64,000 nucleotides of DNA from Phycisphaerae bacterium (GTDB taxonomy: Bacteria > Planctomycetota > Phycisphaerae > Phycisphaerales > SM1A02). The first letter of the stretch is position 1, and every line of letters begins with the position of its first letter. Positions 8,660 through 16,818 of this stretch are shown here, one piece after another. A program made the position numbers and the translations under genes. The stretch is from assembly GCA_016795065.1 (NCBI GenBank), contig JAEUIU010000066.1:1-64000 (forward strand). Reading direction: 5' to 3'. The notes below the pieces were generated by a model that saw only the letters and a list, made by a program, of their open reading frames with translations, made no database searches and had not been told where the DNA came from.

Positions 8660-10054
8660 ATGCACAACGGTTCAACCCTTCTCGGACGTTTTCCTTCTCG
8701 ACGTTTCGCCTCCCTCCATGGCGCCGTCGCGACTGTGGTGCTGTTGCTTGCCGCGATAACTGCCATGTCGCCGGTCGAGGCATGGGCGGTGCAATCGCAG
8801 GGTGGACGAACGGATGGCGAACGACGAATGCAGAAGTCTTGGTGGGATCGAACCGAACCGGGACGCGGCGGCCTTCCGACAAGTCGCTTCTACCGACTGC
8901 GAAGTGACCTGATCGCCGCCGACACCAAGACCTACGGCCAACACCTTGATCTCCTGTACGTGGAGTACAAGCGTCGACTTGGTGGATTGGAGCAGCGCAC
9001 GCCGGAGATCCTCGACGTTCTCATGTTCGCGACGCAGCAGGACTACATCAACACGCTGCGAGAGCGCTTCGGCATCAACGGTATGGGAAGCGGCGGCATG
9101 TTCTTCATCTCGCCGCGCGGGGCTGCACTGGCCTTCTGGGTGGAGGGGCTTCCGCGAAGCCGAGTGCTGCATGTCATTCAGCACGAGGGGTTCCATCAGT
9201 TCGCCAACAGCCGATTCGGCAACGACCTTCCGCCGTGGGTGAACGAGGGCGTCGCCGAGTTCTTCGGCGAGTCCGCCGTCGTCGATGGCGCCGTGATCGT
9301 GGGGCAAACCAGCGAGCGCACGCTGAACACGCTGCGTGCCGCGATCAGCCAGGGAAAGCACATCCGCTTTCGGGACATGATCACCATGGACCTCGAGCGC
9401 TGGAACGCCAACGTCCAGTCGGGGAGCGCAATGCTCCAATACATGCAGGCGTGGTCGATGGTCCACTTCCTCGTCTATGGCGATGGCGGCAAGTACCAAC
9501 GCTCGTTTGAGGCGTACCTCGCCAACATCAATCGGGGCGCGAAGAACTTCGAGGCCTTCGTCCGGGCGTTTGGTACCGATGACATCGACTCCTTCGAGGC
9601 CCGCTGGATCGAGCATGCGAAGACCGCTCGGCCGAGCGCGTTCCTGACGGCGCTTGAGCGAGCCCAGTTCTTGGCAGAAGGGATGAAGGTCCTCGCGATG
9701 AAGGGGATCGTCGCAGAGTCAATGGAAGATCTTCAGCAAAAGCTCGAGGCGGAGCGATTCACCAGCCAGGTCTTCGCCGGCGGCGGGGCGCACGGCACGA
9801 CGGTGACGCTGACCGCGACCGATCACCTCAACTTCCAGATTCCCGATGACGACCTCGCGAAGGGAACTCCCACCTTCGAACTGGTTGCAGCAAAGGCGAA
9901 GCGGCCGACCAAGAAATCACGCGAGGCCGAGGAGAAAGTGCCGACGCCACCGACGCTCGTCACGCATGACCTCGCTCCCAAGAACCTTGCGGTGCGCTGG
10001 CTGCGATCAAAGGACGGCGAGCGCATCGATTTCGAGATCGAGCTCACCAAGTGA
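8660..10054 (+). CDS. DUF1570-type exported metalloprotease
   Basis: A 464-residue exported protein. Residues 1-45 are a signal peptide ('VATVVLLLAAITAMSPVEAWA'). The catalytic region has an HExxH zinc motif, 'QHEGFHQFANSRFG' (His175, Glu176, His179), followed by 'PPWVNEGVAEFFGE', where a downstream Glu (196 or 200) would be the third zinc ligand, as in gluzincin peptidases. This pairing defines the DUF1570 group abundant in planctomycetes. The C-terminal 80 residues are Lys/Pro-rich and contain 'THDLAPKNLAVRWLRSKDG'. Location is probably periplasmic or extracellular; no substrate is known. The ATG at 8660 was chosen because it gives a complete signal peptide. Confidence 0.82.
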   Translation: MHNGSTLLGRFPSRRFASLHGAVATVVLLLAAITAMSPVEAWAVQSQGGRTDGERRMQKSWWDRTEPGRGGLPTSRFYRLRSDLIAADTKTYGQHLDLLYVEYKRRLGGLEQRTPEILDVLMFATQQDYINTLRERFGINGMGSGGMFFISPRGAALAFWVEGLPRSRVLHVIQHEGFHQFANSRFGNDLPPWVNEGVAEFFGESAVVDGAVIVGQTSERTLNTLRAAISQGKHIRFRDMITMDLERWNANVQSGSAMLQYMQAWSMVHFLVYGDGGKYQRSFEAYLANINRGAKNFEAFVRAFGTDDIDSFEARWIEHAKTARPSAFLTALERAQFLAEGMKVLAMKGIVAESMEDLQQKLEAERFTSQVFAGGGAHGTTVTLTATDHLNFQIPDDDLAKGTPTFELVAAKAKRPTKKSREAEEKVPTPPTLVTHDLAPKNLAVRWLRSKDGERIDFEIELTK

Positions 10055-10099
10055 CCCGGGCGAAACCTCGGCGATTGCCCCGCCATGTCAACAAAAAAC

Positions 10100-10136
10100 G
10101 GACCGGGCCGATGACCTGAGTCTTCGGCCCGATCCG
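10100..10136 (-). terminator. Rho-independent terminator (minus strand)
   Basis: Inverted arms CGGGCCGA and TCGGCCCG, extended by GGA/TCC, enclose a 12-nt loop. Read on the minus strand the hairpin is followed by CGTTTTTTG, a clear T-run. It lies about 210 bases past the coiled-coil protein gene ending at 10346, so it would end that transcript with a long 3' untranslated tail or with an unseen small RNA. Confidence 0.8.
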
Positions 10137-10345
10137 CGTGTGGGGGCGCCTTCGAGCGGCGTGCGCTGCTGGTGATTCCGATGCCTCTCAGCGAGTTCCG
10201 TTGACGCCATGGGTCGCCAAGGGAACTGCAAAGGGGCAGCGAGCGCTGATCCGCATTCCGTTGTGATCTCGCAACGGCTGTTGCAATCGGTGACAGTGGC
10301 GTGACGCGATTGCCGCAGCGAACCTATCTACAGGCCAGTCGCGTT

Positions 10346-11338
10346 TCAGATGCTCTTCTTTCGATTGGCCGTCTTTGAAATTGTTGAACTTGCCGAGGAG
10401 CCGCCGGCCGCCGCGGTGTCCGCGCTCGATGGCTGCTCCGTCGCCTGCGGGAGTGGCTGCAGGGATGGGTCAATCAAACCCAGAGGATCCTCGCTGTTCC
10501 AACGCTCGTCGGCGATCTCGGCCTTCGCCCGCTGTTCGTAGTCGCTCGGCACGCCGGCCTTCGCGAGTGCCTCAAGCTGGGCTTCCTGAACGGTCCGAAG
10601 TTCGGCGAGCTTGGCTTCAAGCTGGCCGAGGTTGCCGACCTCGCCAAACTTGTCGTAGTCGGCAAGCAGGGCCTGCTGTTCCTTCGACATGTCGATCAGC
10701 CGTTCGTTTCGCTCGATGGAGTCGATCTGACGGTCGAGAACGGCCATCTTGGTCTCGAAGTCCGAGTACTCGGTGTCGAGCCGCTGAAGGATCTTCGTGA
10801 GACGTTCCTTCTGCTGACCGAGAAACTCGATCTGCTGCTTGTTGGAAGCGAAGCGATCCTGATAGCTGAGTCGCACGTTGTTGATGCGACGGGCCTCTTC
10901 CTTCGCGACATCGACCGGGTCCTTCTGTCCGCGTGCGGTGGGGCTGAACTGGCTCTCGCGAAGGGCGATGAGTCGGCCGGTCGGAGCATCGCCGCTCGAG
11001 ACGGCCACGCGGAGCCGGTTGAGGTCCTCGTTGGCCATCGCGACGACGCGTTTGGCGACGTCGGAGTCATGCTCCAACTGGCGAAGCTGTCGTTCCACTT
11101 CGGCGAGCTCGCCACGCACCTGGCCGATGCGGGTGGGGTACTGCTCGGCCAAGGTCTGGAGCTGCCGACGGAGGGCGATCGGATCGTCCACGAAGTCGTC
11201 AGCGGCCTGGCGGGCCTTGTTTCGAATCTGGTCGAAGGCAGCGCCAACGCGGTCCGGGCCGATCAAGATCGTCAGACCGCCGAGGGCGAGGCCACCAATG
11301 ATGCCCCAACGGAGGAGGCCGCGGCTGAGGGAAGGCAT
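10346..11338 (-). CDS. Membrane-anchored coiled-coil protein
   Basis: A 330-residue protein with one N-terminal transmembrane helix ('WGIIGGLALGGLTILIG'). About 230 residues of heptad-rich coiled coil follow ('RIGQVRGELAEVERQLRQLE', 'KQQIEFLGQQKERLTKILQRL', 'VLDRQIDSIERNERLIDM'). The tail is Ser/Ala-rich with a basic end ('KTANRKKSI'). I do not recognise a named family; the topology recalls envelope-stress or PspA/YjbI-like scaffolds but no motif proves it. The ATG at 11338 follows AAGGTGGG at good distance and is preferred over the GTG at 11347. It is divergent from the ECF sigma gene, so the two could share regulation. Confidence 0.65.
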   Translation of the reverse strand: MPSLSRGLLRWGIIGGLALGGLTILIGPDRVGAAFDQIRNKARQAADDFVDDPIALRRQLQTLAEQYPTRIGQVRGELAEVERQLRQLEHDSDVAKRVVAMANEDLNRLRVAVSSGDAPTGRLIALRESQFSPTARGQKDPVDVAKEEARRINNVRLSYQDRFASNKQQIEFLGQQKERLTKILQRLDTEYSDFETKMAVLDRQIDSIERNERLIDMSKEQQALLADYDKFGEVGNLGQLEAKLAELRTVQEAQLEALAKAGVPSDYEQRAKAEIADERWNSEDPLGLIDPSLQPLPQATEQPSSADTAAAGGSSASSTISKTANRKKSI

Positions 11339-11673
11339 GGTGCCCACCTTTCAAAACAGTTGGCGTCCGCCTGTGGGGGCCTCGACGTCGGGCCCGGACC
11401 GTTCGCGGACGCTCAGGTTGCGTCGGAGGCAGTTCTTGGGCGGGACCGTCCGGTGATTTCGGGGCGATGAGGGCAGGGAGGGCGCTTTTGCTCTGGATGG
11501 GACGGCACGCCGTCCAATTCACGCGAAGATGATGGGGCGAGATCCCCGACGGCGCGACTGGCAACGCCGCTCACCTTCGAACTGGCTCCTCGCTCCCATT
11601 TTCCTGTGGCAGTCGCGGAGTTCCCGACTCGCAACCCGAAACTGGGGCCACCACTCCCCAACAACGCGGAGAC
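11339..11673. other. Divergent intergenic region
   Basis: 335 bases between the coiled-coil gene (minus) and the sigma factor gene (plus). It must hold both promoters. I see no clear -35/-10 pair, repeat or RNA structure apart from short GC-rich inverted stretches (GGACGGCACGCCGTCC near 11501-11516). Confidence 0.5.
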
Positions 11674-12408
11674 ATGCTCCTCATGAACTCGATCACGACC
11701 TCCTTCATCCGTCGGCTGCGCGACCGGGACGAGGCCGCGTGGTTTGAGTTATGGGAGATCTTCGGCCCGGTCATCCGGGGCCAACTCTTCAAATGGGGCC
11801 GGGGCCAGATTCGCACGGAGACGATTCGCGACCTCACCCAAGAGACCCTTGCTGCCCTTTCGGGGTCCATCGACCGTTACGACCCGAGCCGCGGGGCCCG
11901 CTTCTCGACCTGGCTCCTGTCGATCGCCAAGCATGTTCTTGGCGACGAAATCGACCGCCGGTCGGCCGGAAAGCGGGGAGGCGGCAAGCGAGGGGCGAGT
12001 TTCGACGAGTCGTTCATGGGCGCGTCGCGTCTGCCTGAGGCCGACGAGGCCTACGAGCGAAACGTCTTCTGCGCCAAGGTCTACGCCGCCATCCGGGCCG
12101 CTGAAAGCGAATGCGAGTTCCTTCCCTTCCAGGTCTACAGGATGCGGATCTTCGACGGCCTTAGCGGGAAGGCCGTGGCCGAGAACCTCGGAGTCAGCGA
12201 GCCGACCGTCAGCCGTCATCTGACCAAGGTGCGAGGCCATCTGCGGAAGCGACTGGCCGAGATGATCGCGACCTATTCGTTCACGCCCGAGGAGTTGGCC
12301 GAGGCGGAGCGAGCCGGACTGAGCCAGGACGACGACCTCTTTGATGAGGCCCTCGCCGACATCTACCACGCCCAGTCGCGCCTTCTGCGTGAGGACTTGC
12401 TGCGGTGA
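11674..12408 (+). CDS. ECF-like RNA polymerase sigma factor
   Basis: A 244-residue sigma-70 family protein. Region 2 is recognisable ('SFIRRLRDRDEAAWFELWEI', 'DLTQETLAALSGSIDRYDP', 'RFSTWLLSIAKHVLGDEIDR'). Region 4 is a helix-turn-helix ('VYRMRIFDGLSGKAVAENLG', 'VSEPTVSRHLTKVRGHLRKR'). A roughly 40-residue extension after region 4 is rich in Asp, Glu and Leu. Such extended ECF factors are frequent in planctomycetes and often sit next to Ser/Thr kinases, as here: the kinase gene starts 64 nt downstream. Control of the sigma factor by kinase phosphorylation is a plausible inference. CGGAG lies just before the ATG at 11674; a second ATG at 11683 is also possible. Confidence 0.85.
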   Translation: MLLMNSITTSFIRRLRDRDEAAWFELWEIFGPVIRGQLFKWGRGQIRTETIRDLTQETLAALSGSIDRYDPSRGARFSTWLLSIAKHVLGDEIDRRSAGKRGGGKRGASFDESFMGASRLPEADEAYERNVFCAKVYAAIRAAESECEFLPFQVYRMRIFDGLSGKAVAENLGVSEPTVSRHLTKVRGHLRKRLAEMIATYSFTPEELAEAERAGLSQDDDLFDEALADIYHAQSRLLREDLLR

Positions 12409-12472
12409 TCTGGAGGGCCCATTCGCGCCATGTTGCGCTTTTGGCCTTCCCCGGACTTTCTTCTGACGAAGG

Positions 12473-14938
12473 ATGGTGACGACGATGGGATCCGGTGACG
12501 TCAGCTTCATCCTGCTCGTAGCCCTCGGCGGCGCTGTCGCTCTCGGCTTGGCGATCGCCCTCATCGCCATCTCCGTGAAGGTGACCGGTGGCCTGCTCAA
12601 GGGGATCGGCTGGCTCATCGCCCACGTCGTCCGCTTCGTCGCGGGTGTGCTCACCGACGCCATTGGGCTTGTCGGCTCGGTGTTGGCTGCCCTCTTCGCG
12701 ATCCCATTCGCGACATGCAACGTCGTTCTTGCCCGCTGGGAAACGGCGGGACGCTGGGGCGGCGCCCTCAAGCGGGAGACGATGAACATCGGTTACCGCA
12801 GCTACTCGCTCGTGCTGCGACGGCCGCTTCAGCTTCTCTGCCTTGACGGAATCCTGGATGGCGTTGAGAAGCGATTGCCGGAGGATGGAACCGGCGCCTC
12901 GAGCATGGAAACGGCTCCGCTGCGGCGGGCTGCGACCCGTTCGGGCCCCTCCGAATTCGAGGGTTACACCATCGAGGGAACGCTACGTCCCGGCGGATCG
13001 GGGGCAAAGCTGTACATCGCCACTCCCGATGACGACCTGCGCCGCAGGTTGGGCATCTCGAGCGAACGCGTGGTCATCAAGAGTTTCGCCCTCGAGGAAG
13101 GTTCCTCGTTGCCGCAGATCGTGCGCGAGTCGCGAGCCCTGGATTCGGCGCGGGCCCTTGGTCTGGTCTTCGACCACGGCCTCGACGGCGGTCGCTTCTG
13201 GTACGCGATGCCGTACCACCCAGGTGAGAGCCTCGGCGAGACAACCCGATTCCTCCATGCCCAGGCTGGCAACGATGGCCTTCGCGGTCAGCAACTGGGT
13301 GAGGCGATCGGCTACGCCCGCGACCTGGTGAGAACGCTCGCCCGTTACCACGAGGGCGGTCTTTGGCACAAGGACGTCAAGCCCGACAACATCATCGTCC
13401 ACGACGGCCGCGCGCATCTCGTCGACCTGGGATTGGTGACGCCGCTTCGATCGGCGATGACGCTCACGACCCATGGCACCGAGTATTTCCGCGACCCCGA
13501 GATGGTCCGTCAGGCCCTGCGCGGCGTGCGCGTGCACCAGGTCGACGGCGGGAAGTTCGACGTCTACGGCGCTGGCGCCGTCCTCTACTTCCTGCTTGAG
13601 AACACCTTCCCGGCGCATGGCGGCCTGAGTTCGTTCATGCGACGGAGTCCCGAGGCCTTGCGCTGGATCGTGCGTCGATCCATGGCGGACTATCACCAGC
13701 GCTACGTGAACGCCAAGGCGATGCTCGATGACCTAGAGGCGGTTGTGCAGGCCGCGGACCCGTGGGCGGTTCGTCCGATTGAACTTCCGTCGATGCGCTC
13801 GGCCGATTTGAATGCGGTCGGCGCCGTCGCCGGCCCGGCGGCTGTTGCCGCAGCCGGGGTTGGTGTGGGAGCCGGTGTAGGAGCCGGTGCAGGCCTGGGC
13901 TGGGGCGCCGCTCCGGCCGCTGCTGCGGGGTGGATGGGTGGCGCAGCGGCGATCCCGATGCCCGCGATGCGACCGCGTCTGGTGGTCACGAACTGGTGGA
14001 GCGGTAGCTACGCCTCACCGCAGGACGCGGATCGGATTCGCTTCGCTCGCACGGAATCGGCTGAGGCCGCCCGCGCTGCACGCGAGGCCGTGAAGGCGCA
14101 CCGCGGTGCGCGGTGCGCGACGAAGCGACCATGCTCGCGCAAGGCCGCCTTCATTGGTTGGCTCTTCCCGTTCGCCTGCCTCTGCTTTGGTCTGGTCATG
14201 GCTCAGCGTAACGACGAGGCTTCCGCTCTCGGTACGACCTCGACGGAAACCGCGCTGGCCCGAGCCGTCGCGCCGAAGCGCCTCCAGGCGCCGACCTCCG
14301 GCACGAAGATCGTCCTCATCAACGATCACCCTGCGGTCGCGAATCCGGATGTCGCAACCATGCTCGATCAGGTGATCGCGTCCTACGAACGGGCCGGCTT
14401 CGCGGTGGTGCGCGACGATCAGGACGCTGTCGCCAAGCTCTCGCTCGAACTTGCCAAGCAGCATGCTCTCCGGAGCGATGAACCTATCGACCCAGTGGAG
14501 ATCGAAGCGGTGCTCGCGACCTCGGGCTACTGGGGTGCCCTTCAGATCAACGCCGCGAGCGGCAACGGCACGCCGACCGAGCGGTTCATGGCCACGCCCA
14601 TCGGGGTGACCTTCTCGAAGGCCGTTGCGGACGCCAGGAAGAAGCGGTCGTCACGGGAGAAGACGCCGGAGACGAGCGCCCCCACCACGACGTCGCCTCG
14701 TGACACGATCCCGTCGCTGCCGCCCGTGGCCGAGCCGCCTGTTGCTCCGGAAGCTCCCGCGGCGCCAACCGTCCCGACCGCCGCTGCCCCGATCTCGGTT
14801 GAATCTGCGAAACTCTCCCTTCCCCGGACCTCGCCGCCATCGACAGGCGCGGACCGACTCAGGAGATTCGCATGGCAAGCGCCGCTGGTGGTCCACTCCG
14901 TTCCGCACCGTCGCCAGGTCGTGTCCTCCGCGACTTGA
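12473..14938 (+). CDS. Transmembrane serine/threonine protein kinase
   Basis: An 821-residue protein. Residues about 10-85 hold two or three hydrophobic helices. The kinase domain spans about 160-420: Gly-rich loop 'GTLRPGGSGAKLY', ATP-binding Lys203 in 'VVIKSF', catalytic loop 'HKDVKPDN' with Asp301, and metal-binding Asp318 in 'DLG' rather than DFG; the APE motif reads 'DPE'. An Ala/Gly-rich linker ('GVGVGAGVGAGAGLGWGA') and another membrane helix near 560-580 ('FIGWLFPFACLCFGLVM') lead to a non-kinase domain ('KIVLINDHPAVANPDVATML') and a Pro-rich tail. The kinase is probably active, since all catalytic residues are present. It follows the sigma gene. Its last 67 nt overlap prpB in another frame. 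An ATG at 12485 is an alternative start. Confidence 0.87.
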   Translation: MVTTMGSGDVSFILLVALGGAVALGLAIALIAISVKVTGGLLKGIGWLIAHVVRFVAGVLTDAIGLVGSVLAALFAIPFATCNVVLARWETAGRWGGALKRETMNIGYRSYSLVLRRPLQLLCLDGILDGVEKRLPEDGTGASSMETAPLRRAATRSGPSEFEGYTIEGTLRPGGSGAKLYIATPDDDLRRRLGISSERVVIKSFALEEGSSLPQIVRESRALDSARALGLVFDHGLDGGRFWYAMPYHPGESLGETTRFLHAQAGNDGLRGQQLGEAIGYARDLVRTLARYHEGGLWHKDVKPDNIIVHDGRAHLVDLGLVTPLRSAMTLTTHGTEYFRDPEMVRQALRGVRVHQVDGGKFDVYGAGAVLYFLLENTFPAHGGLSSFMRRSPEALRWIVRRSMADYHQRYVNAKAMLDDLEAVVQAADPWAVRPIELPSMRSADLNAVGAVAGPAAVAAAGVGVGAGVGAGAGLGWGAAPAAAAGWMGGAAAIPMPAMRPRLVVTNWWSGSYASPQDADRIRFARTESAEAARAAREAVKAHRGARCATKRPCSRKAAFIGWLFPFACLCFGLVMAQRNDEASALGTTSTETALARAVAPKRLQAPTSGTKIVLINDHPAVANPDVATMLDQVIASYERAGFAVVRDDQDAVAKLSLELAKQHALRSDEPIDPVEIEAVLATSGYWGALQINAASGNGTPTERFMATPIGVTFSKAVADARKKRSSREKTPETSAPTTTSPRDTIPSLPPVAEPPVAPEAPAAPTVPTAAAPISVESAKLSLPRTSPPSTGADRLRRFAWQAPLVVHSVPHRRQVVSSAT

Positions 14939-15762
14939 TCGCCCAGGAAACGGTCATGGCGCCGGGTGCTTTCAATGCCCTCGTCGCCCGGGCCGTGGCC
15001 AAGGCGGGCTTTCGGGCGGTCTACATCTCAGGCGGGGCGACCGCCAACGTGGCCGGCTACCCGGACATCGGCCTCATCACGCTCACCGAGATGACCCGCA
15101 CGATCCGCGAGATCGCCGACGCCTCGGGGCTTCCGGTCATCGCCGACGCGGATACTGGCTACGGCGAGGTCGAGTGCGCCATTCGGACGGTCGTTGAGTA
15201 CGAGCGGGCCGGCGCCGCCGCGCTGCACGTCGAGGACCAGGTCTTCCCGAAGCGATGCGGCCACCTCGACGGCAAGGACCTCGTCGCGATGGAAGCGATG
15301 CGCGACAAGCTCGCGGCGATGTCGCAGCATCGGCAGTCGGCTGACTTCATGATCATCGCCCGGACCGACGCCCGGCACGTGACCGGTTTTGAGGATGCCG
15401 TGCGGCGAGCGAACTGTTATCGCGAGGCCGGCGCCGACTGCATCTTTCCCGAAGGACTCCAGAGCGAAGCGGAGTTCGAGGCCTTCGCCAAGGCAAGTCC
15501 GGGACCGTTGCTTGCCAACATGACCGAGTTCGGCAAGACGCCGGATATCAGCGCTGAACGATTCCGCGAACTTGGGTACCACATCGTCATCTATCCGTTG
15601 AGCATGATGCGCCTCGCCATGGGTCACGTCACCCGCGGCCTTCAGGCGCTCAAGCGTGACGGCAGCGTGCGCGCCGTGTTAGGCGAGATGCAGACCCGCA
15701 AGGACCTCTACGAGCTGATTCGGTACGTGCCCGGCGAACAGTGGAACTACCCCGCCGGGTGA
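14872..15762 (+). CDS. prpB: Methylisocitrate lyase
   Basis: A 296-residue enzyme of the isocitrate lyase/PEP mutase superfamily. It cleaves 2-methylisocitrate to pyruvate and succinate, the last step of the methylcitrate cycle for propionyl-CoA. Diagnostic features are 'APGAFNALVARAVAKAGFRA', 'VYISGGATANVAGYPDIG', 'VIADADTGYGE', 'HVEDQVFPKRCGH' with catalytic Cys129, and 'IIARTDAR'. Length is normal. AGGAG lies 6 nt before the ATG at 14872, so the start is well supported even though it falls 67 nt inside the kinase gene. prpC lies 1 kb downstream in the same direction, separated by one minus-strand gene. Related lyases (oxaloacetate or dimethylmalate) are possible, but KRCGH and the prpC neighbour favour PrpB. 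Confidence 0.92.
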   Translation: MASAAGGPLRSAPSPGRVLRDLIAQETVMAPGAFNALVARAVAKAGFRAVYISGGATANVAGYPDIGLITLTEMTRTIREIADASGLPVIADADTGYGEVECAIRTVVEYERAGAAALHVEDQVFPKRCGHLDGKDLVAMEAMRDKLAAMSQHRQSADFMIIARTDARHVTGFEDAVRRANCYREAGADCIFPEGLQSEAEFEAFAKASPGPLLANMTEFGKTPDISAERFRELGYHIVIYPLSMMRLAMGHVTRGLQALKRDGSVRAVLGEMQTRKDLYELIRYVPGEQWNYPAG

Positions 15763-15793
15763 CACTCCGCGGCATGCTGGGAAGCTGACCCGT

Positions 15794-16600
15794 TCAGCGC
15801 ACGCCGATCGGCTTGCCAGCGCTTGTCGGGGCGGTCGGTTTGGCGGGTGTTGAGACCTTCGGCAACTCACGGCGGAAGACGTACGGGCCCTTCTCGGCTC
15901 CCCACACCTGCTTGCCGTCCTTGTCGAAACCGCGGTCCCAGGTACGCAGCTCGTCCGCGGTCGCGGTCACCTCGCTCGTGGCGTAGGTCGCACCGCGCAG
16001 GGCGCTTGAGCAGCCGTTGCCGTCCGTCCCGCCGGACCAGCTTCCATCGGTGTTCGGAACGAGGTAGACGGTGCACCCGTCGCGCGGAACAAGTTGCTCG
16101 ACCGTGAGGGCATCGAATCGGGCCGGCTCGTTCCAAGCGCCGGCGAAGGCAAGCGGGTCACCCGGCAGCTCGAAGACGCGGCTCTCGACCGTCCCGGGGG
16201 CGGCGTCGGGATTCTCGGTGAGGGCGACCTGATAGATCCGTTGTCGGTAGGGCTTGAGGGGCTCGCTAGCGACAGACTGTTCGATGTAGACCCACGGGCC
16301 ATCCACCCGGGTGGGCCAGATGCGGGTCATGTGAAGATGGATCTCCCGAAAGTCCTTGTCGCCTTTGGCCTGCTCGGCACTGCTGAAGGAGCCGACCAAA
16401 AGGGCCGCAACTGCCTCCTTCGGGTCCTTGGACGCCACCGTCGGTCCCGGCATCTGGCAACCGGCCAGCAGGGCGGCGGCAGTCGCAAGTCCCAGGCAGC
16501 GGAACCAGCCCCCTCCGGCCGTTCGGCCCGCGGCATGGGCTGGGGGTGTTGACCCCGCTCGGGTCAGGACCCTGACGTCGTTTCCCGCCCGACTTCTCAT
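15794..16600 (-). CDS. CpcT/CpeT-family lipoprotein
   Basis: A 268-residue protein with a lipoprotein signal ('CLGLATAAALLAGC'). The mature part matches the CpcT/CpeT family: 'IWPTRVDGPWVYIEQSVA', 'KPYRQRIYQVALTE', 'DGCTVYLVPNTDGSWSGG', 'CSSALRGATYATSEVT', 'TWDRGFDKDGKQVWGAEKG' and 'PYVFRRELP'. In cyanobacteria these are lyases attaching bilin to phycobiliprotein cysteines. No phycobilisome gene is in the window and planctomycetes are not phototrophs, so the activity here must differ or is unknown. The start at 16600 has GGAG just upstream; a longer form from 16630 lacks one. It converges on prpB with 31 nt between the two stops and is divergent from prpC. Confidence 0.82.
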   Translation of the reverse strand: MRSRAGNDVRVLTRAGSTPPAHAAGRTAGGGWFRCLGLATAAALLAGCQMPGPTVASKDPKEAVAALLVGSFSSAEQAKGDKDFREIHLHMTRIWPTRVDGPWVYIEQSVASEPLKPYRQRIYQVALTENPDAAPGTVESRVFELPGDPLAFAGAWNEPARFDALTVEQLVPRDGCTVYLVPNTDGSWSGGTDGNGCSSALRGATYATSEVTATADELRTWDRGFDKDGKQVWGAEKGPYVFRRELPKVSTPAKPTAPTSAGKPIGVR

Positions 16601-16818
16601 CGTCTCCACATCGCTGCTAGGAACGTGCATGTCCCAATGCTAACCCGCCTCGGCCGCAAGGCGCAGTCCGCAGCCCCCAGAGGGCAACGGGAAGCCGCTA
16701 CCATCCCCATTTCACTCGGCGTCCACCTGAGCGTCGCGAAGTCCGTGACTCGGCCGGCAGGATTCCTGCCGAACAGCTCGCCGTACCGCCCATCTCGAAC
16801 TCCAGACTCGAATTTCCC

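Noticed and set aside
10137..10345. Possible small RNA or riboswitch between the DUF1570 gene and the coiled-coil gene
   Set aside because: Apart from the terminator hairpin I see no conserved riboswitch core or stable multi-stem fold that I could support.
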